DNA of 10,128 nt. Source: Magnetococcales bacterium. GTDB lineage: Bacteria > Pseudomonadota > Magnetococcia > Magnetococcales > DC0425bin3. Of the stretch, positions 6,803 through 10,128 are shown piece by piece; position 1 is the stretch's first letter, and every line of letters starts with the position of its first letter. The position numbers were made by a program, and so were the translations under genes. The stretch covers positions 1 to 10,128 of the forward strand of contig JADGCJ010000115.1 of assembly GCA_015229045.1 (NCBI GenBank), in the 5' to 3' direction. A model generated the notes under the pieces. That model did no database searches, was not told where the DNA came from, and worked only from the letters and a program-made list of their open reading frames with translations.

Positions 6803-6840
6803 CTGCTCCTGTTTGCACGCCGTGATGCAAGCAGGAGCAG
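6803..6840. terminator. strong hairpin at the end of the GNAT/collar/DUF6916 unit
   Basis: CTGCTCCTGTTTGCA (6803-6817) pairs with TGCAAGCAGGAGCAG (6826-6840): 15 positions with one T-G mismatch that is a wobble pair in RNA, and an 8-base loop. It lies 38 bases past the DUF6916-like stop. There is no T run on either side, so it may be a weak or Rho-assisted terminator or an mRNA 3'-end stabiliser. Confidence 0.6.
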
Positions 6841-7127
6841 ACGCTGATATCCCGGATAAGCAGAAAAAATTGCTTGCACTTCTATTAAAATCCGATAGAA
6901 TCAAATATCAGATAAAGCCAAAAAAAAAATTAAACAAATTTATTTCGCTTCATCCCGCAAGGCCCTTTTCCCGGTATTCATGGCGAGTATTATTTCTGCA
7001 AAATCATTAATTTGATTGGCTTGATTGAATGCTGGATCAAGATTTTTGCATGGGCTTAAAGAGGATCCATCCTTGAATTCGTGGTATGCATTTCGATCCC
7101 AACAAACAGACGCATGCGGGAGATTCC
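6841..7127. promoter_or_regulatory. AT-rich promoter region of the large exoprotein
   Basis: From the DUF6916-like stop to the exoprotein start is 363 bases without a credible gene; the part after the hairpin is AT-rich. TTGCAC (6874-6879) and TAGAAT (6896-6901), 16 bases apart, make a plausible sigma-70 promoter. That would give an untranslated leader of roughly 220 bases, long enough for regulation. The leader contains an A-rich run (near 6920) and a 6-bp inverted repeat CTTGAT/ATCAAG (7020-7025 with 7036-7041). No sigma-54 element fits. Short frames here show no coding character. Confidence 0.45.
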
Positions 7128-10100
7128 ATGAAACTGTTTGCTCGCACCCCCCCCCCTGGCGCATGCAACACAGCTACCCGTCGCGGTCGCGGCAAGCCGT
7201 TCATGCTGGTCCTGGAACCACGGATGATGTTCGACGGCGCCGCCGTCGCAACCGTGGTGGATTATGCCCATGACGCCCCGGACGCCGCCGCCAGGGCACT
7301 GATCCCCGATGTCCCCGCCCCGGTGGAGGTCAAGGTCGTCGATCCGACCCTCAACAATGGCAAAAAAGAGGTGGCCTTCATCGATGGCGCACTGCCGGAA
7401 GCACAAACCCTGGCCGCCATGGTCCGCCCGGGCGTGGAAATCGAACTCCTCGACGGCGCCATCGGCGGACTGGAACAGATCGCCAAATGGGCCGCGACCC
7501 ATGATGGTTACGACGCCATTCATCTCCTCTCCCACGGCACCACGGGCACCCTGGAACTGGCCCACCAGACCCTGACCACCGGCAGCTTCGCCGACGATAC
7601 GATTCAGGCCGAACTGGCCGCCCTCGGCTATGCCCTCAAGGCCGGCGGTGATCTCCTGCTCTACGGCTGCTCCATCGGCGCGGACGACTCCTTCGCCGCC
7701 GGTCTCGCCGCGGGCACCGGGGCCGATGTCGCCGCCTCCATCGATGCCACCGGCCTTGGGAGCAACTGGATTCTGGAAAATCAGACCGGCCCCATCCAGA
7801 CCGACTCCCCTTTCGACCCGGATCGCCTCGCCGACTTCGACACCACCCTGGCAGTGGGGACCCTGGTCAATGGTGGCAACAGCGGGACGGTGACCTGGGG
7901 AACCGTTTCAGCAACGCAAATCGTTGCGGGCGCCAATACGGGAATGACCGCCAATCAAGTCATTTCGGCTTCCAACAACCTCTCCACCGGGTTCGACATC
8001 TACGCAAAAAACAGCTCCAGCGGATCCACCAGCTTTACGATTCGCAATCAATCCGGCTCGGGCATGACCGGTACCACCGGAGCCTATGTACGCGCCGTCG
8101 CAAATACCGGTTACACACCGCAATATTTGGAAATGCGCGCCAACCGGGGCATATTCGACCTGGACAGCATCAAGATCGGCAGTACCGATACCACCACCGT
8201 CTCGTCCAATTACACGGTGCAGGCCCTCGACAGCAACTTCAATCTCAAAGGCGCGTCGGTTGGGGTCAATGGCGTTGCAAAAACCACATTCTACAACCTC
8301 GATGTCTCCTCCAACACGGACTTCGACGCCATTTATGGCGTCCGCATCACGATCAGCTCCAGCAACACCATCGCGGTCGGCGACATCAAGGTGACCAACC
8401 CCCGCGATGTCTCCACCAACACCGCCCCTGCCTTTGTGGGGGCGACGACCACCCTGACCCTCAACCAGAACGCCTTGGCTACGGACATCAAGTCTTTGTT
8501 GCACATCAGCGATGTCGACAGCGCTCAAACCCTGACCTGGAGCCAGAAAACCGCGCCAACCAGGGGAACCCTCACCCTAACCGGGGCCACCGCCACTTCC
8601 GGGAGTAGCGACGTCACCCCCGGCGGCACCCTGACCTATACCCCCAACGCCGGCTATGCCGGTTCCGACAGCTTCGAGGTCCAGGTCTCCGACGGCAGCG
8701 CCACTGTCTCCCGCACCATCACGGTCACGGTCAACCCCGCAGCCCCCGGCGCACCCGATCTGGCCGCGGCCAGCGACACCGGATCCAGCAACACCGACAA
8801 CATCACCAGTGCCTCCAGCCTGAGCTTCAGCGGCTCCGGGGCCATCGCAAGCGGCACCGTGACCGTTTTCATCGACAGCAACAACAATGGCTCAAAGGAT
8901 ACCGGCGAACTCTCCACCACCGCCACCGCCGACTCCTCCGGCAACTGGAGCGCAGCCACCATCAACGCCTCCACCCTTTCCAACGGCAGCTACAACGTCA
9001 AGGCCTACGTCACCTCCGGTTCCGTGACCTCTCCGGTCGGCAGCGCCCTCGCCGTCACCCTGGACCGCACCAGCCCCACGGCGGGCACCCCTGCCGTCAA
9101 CAACGTCACCTCCTCGGGAGGGACCAGTCACAGCTTCACCGTGGCTTACGCCGACACCGGGGCCGGCCTGGATACCACCTCCATCGCCGCCGGCAATGTC
9201 ACCATCACCGGTCCCAACAGCTTTACCGCCAGCGTGACCGGCGCCACCCTCTCCGGCGGCACCGCCACCTACACCTTCACCCCCCCCGGCGGGAGCTGGG
9301 ACAACGGTGACAACGGCACCTACACCATCGCCCTCGGCGCCTCCCCGGCCAAGGACCAGGCGGGCAACGCGCTCGCCTCACTGAGCGGAACCTTTACCGT
9401 CGATATCCCTTCCCCGGTCCTCACCAACGTCCGGGTCAACTCCACCGCCGACAATACCACCGCCGGCGATGGCCTGGTCACCTTCCGCGAAGCCCTGCTG
9501 GCCATCATGAACGGCGCCACCACCGATCTGGGGGATGTCGGCGGGGCCGGATCGACCATCCTCTTCGATGCCACCGTATTCGATCCGGCCACCAAAAGCG
9601 AAACGGAGCGCACCATCAAGTTTTCAAGCAATCTGCCCACGGTGACGAAAAGCTTTACCGTCAATGGCGATGTCAATGGTGACTCCGTCTACGACGTCCT
9701 GCTGCACGGAGGGGACGGGAATGGAAACAGTGGCCTCACCAGCTCCACGGACAATGTTTCTTTGACTCTGCGCAGCGTGTGCATGACATACTTCAGTTCA
9801 TCCAACACGCCCAGCAGCTATTCCACACTCGGAAGCGCGGTTCAGTTGAAGGGCAGCGGCTCTTCACTCACCATCACCGACAGCACCTTCAACAATAACA
9901 AGGGGGGACCATACTCGTATGCCAACGGAGCGATCATGGTCAATGCCACCTCCGGAACATTGTCCGTGGACCGTTCCTACTTTCATTCCAATTCTTCGAG
10001 TGTCGAAGGAGGCGCCATCTACTTTTCCGGTTCCACCGCCACCATCTCCAATTCGGTTTTCTATCTCAATTCGGGCCTCGGCGGTGGAGCGGTTTATGTC

Positions 10101-10128
10101 AAATCAGGAAATGTAAACTTATATAATG
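7128..10128 (+). CDS. giant secreted LEPR/DUF4347 repeat-domain exoprotein (partial, runs off the window)
   Basis: An uninterrupted frame of 1000 codons from ATG 7128 (GGGAG upstream) to the window edge with no stop. Layout: basic leader, LEPR motif with MMFDGAA (residues 29-39); DUF4347 (about 80-241, with SHG at 135-137 and YGC at 179-181); an unassigned beta-sandwich, possibly carbohydrate-binding-like (242-430); a cadherin-like domain (431-537); two Ig-like domains (541-650 and 651-763); a CSLREA-like segment (VNSTADN...FREAL, 770-790); and the start of a Ser/Asn/Gly-rich beta-helix with GGAIYF and GGAVYV (about 860-1000). Acidic DxNxNGxxDxGE (583-594) and DVNGDSVYD (848-856) loops suggest calcium binding. 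LEPR/DUF4347 proteins usually lack a Sec signal and are thought to use type I secretion; the C-terminus that would show this is missing. Probable role: surface adhesin or biofilm protein (inference). Confidence 0.92.
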   Translation, partial: MKLFARTPPPGACNTATRRGRGKPFMLVLEPRMMFDGAAVATVVDYAHDAPDAAARALIPDVPAPVEVKVVDPTLNNGKKEVAFIDGALPEAQTLAAMVRPGVEIELLDGAIGGLEQIAKWAATHDGYDAIHLLSHGTTGTLELAHQTLTTGSFADDTIQAELAALGYALKAGGDLLLYGCSIGADDSFAAGLAAGTGADVAASIDATGLGSNWILENQTGPIQTDSPFDPDRLADFDTTLAVGTLVNGGNSGTVTWGTVSATQIVAGANTGMTANQVISASNNLSTGFDIYAKNSSSGSTSFTIRNQSGSGMTGTTGAYVRAVANTGYTPQYLEMRANRGIFDLDSIKIGSTDTTTVSSNYTVQALDSNFNLKGASVGVNGVAKTTFYNLDVSSNTDFDAIYGVRITISSSNTIAVGDIKVTNPRDVSTNTAPAFVGATTTLTLNQNALATDIKSLLHISDVDSAQTLTWSQKTAPTRGTLTLTGATATSGSSDVTPGGTLTYTPNAGYAGSDSFEVQVSDGSATVSRTITVTVNPAAPGAPDLAAASDTGSSNTDNITSASSLSFSGSGAIASGTVTVFIDSNNNGSKDTGELSTTATADSSGNWSAATINASTLSNGSYNVKAYVTSGSVTSPVGSALAVTLDRTSPTAGTPAVNNVTSSGGTSHSFTVAYADTGAGLDTTSIAAGNVTITGPNSFTASVTGATLSGGTATYTFTPPGGSWDNGDNGTYTIALGASPAKDQAGNALASLSGTFTVDIPSPVLTNVRVNSTADNTTAGDGLVTFREALLAIMNGATTDLGDVGGAGSTILFDATVFDPATKSETERTIKFSSNLPTVTKSFTVNGDVNGDSVYDVLLHGGDGNGNSGLTSSTDNVSLTLRSVCMTYFSSSNTPSSYSTLGSAVQLKGSGSSLTITDSTFNNNKGGPYSYANGAIMVNATSGTLSVDRSYFHSNSSSVEGGAIYFSGSTATISNSVFYLNSGLGGGAVYVKSGNVNLYN
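7147..7156 (+). repeat. poly-C tract inside the exoprotein gene
   Basis: Ten consecutive C bases encode Thr-Pro-Pro-Pro at codons 7-10 of the exoprotein. In the sequence as given the frame continues through it. Loss of one C would lead to TGA at 7225-7227, and gain of one C to TGA at 7271-7273, so either slip ends the product before DUF4347. This is the classic layout of a slipped-strand switch, although an assembly error in the run length cannot be excluded. Confidence 0.85.

Noticed and set aside
7010..7060. Sigma-54 promoter before the exoprotein
   Set aside because: TGG and TTGCA elements are present, but the GG to GC spacing is 11 or 12 bases instead of 10.
7908..8528. 206-codon minus-strand frame inside the exoprotein region
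   Set aside because: It lies opposite a 1000-codon uninterrupted frame with clear domains; composition is typical of an antisense shadow.

Overview
The window reads as GC-rich proteobacterial chromosome. Two things hint at a magnetotactic-coccus (Magnetococcales)-like or related alphaproteobacterial source: a family of tandem GC-rich hairpins just downstream of a gene (104-179), and a giant exoprotein with the LEPR N-terminal signature followed by DUF4347. This taxonomic guess is from memory of similar sequences and is weak. No rRNA, tRNA, transposase, integrase or CRISPR array is visible.

Left part (1-195): non-coding, almost entirely palindromic DNA at the 3' end of a leftward gene. Redox part (196-5054): a leftward pentaheme c-type cytochrome diverges from a tightly packed rightward operon of four genes. 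These encode a tetraheme c-type cytochrome, a Tat-exported four-cluster Fe-S protein (DsrO/NrfC/HybA type), a ten-helix NrfD/PsrC/DsrP-type quinone-site membrane subunit, and an exported PDZ protein. Three consecutive gene junctions overlap (ATGA, 8 nt, ATGA) and a textbook intrinsic terminator closes the operon. Together they look like a membrane quinone oxidoreductase that passes electrons through Fe-S clusters to or from periplasmic multiheme cytochromes, with no molybdopterin or other catalytic subunit in the window. The Fe-S subunit lacks one canonical cysteine (Leu97).

Right part (5055-10128): after an AT-rich gap come three small genes in series: a GNAT acetyltransferase, a phage-tail-collar/microcystin-dependent-protein-like protein, and a DUF6916-like small protein. 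A strong hairpin and a second AT-rich gap with a plausible sigma-70 promoter follow. Then a very large secreted protein gene starts at 7128 and is still open at the window edge (at least 1000 residues). It carries, in order, a LEPR motif, DUF4347, a beta-sandwich, a cadherin-like domain, two Ig-like domains, a CSLREA-like segment and the start of a beta-helix. A run of ten C (7147-7156) lies seven codons inside this gene, where a one-base slip in either direction would truncate the protein; this is a candidate phase-variation switch. The GNAT/collar/DUF6916 trio beside the LEPR-DUF4347 exoprotein is the most system-like arrangement here, and its joint function is unknown.
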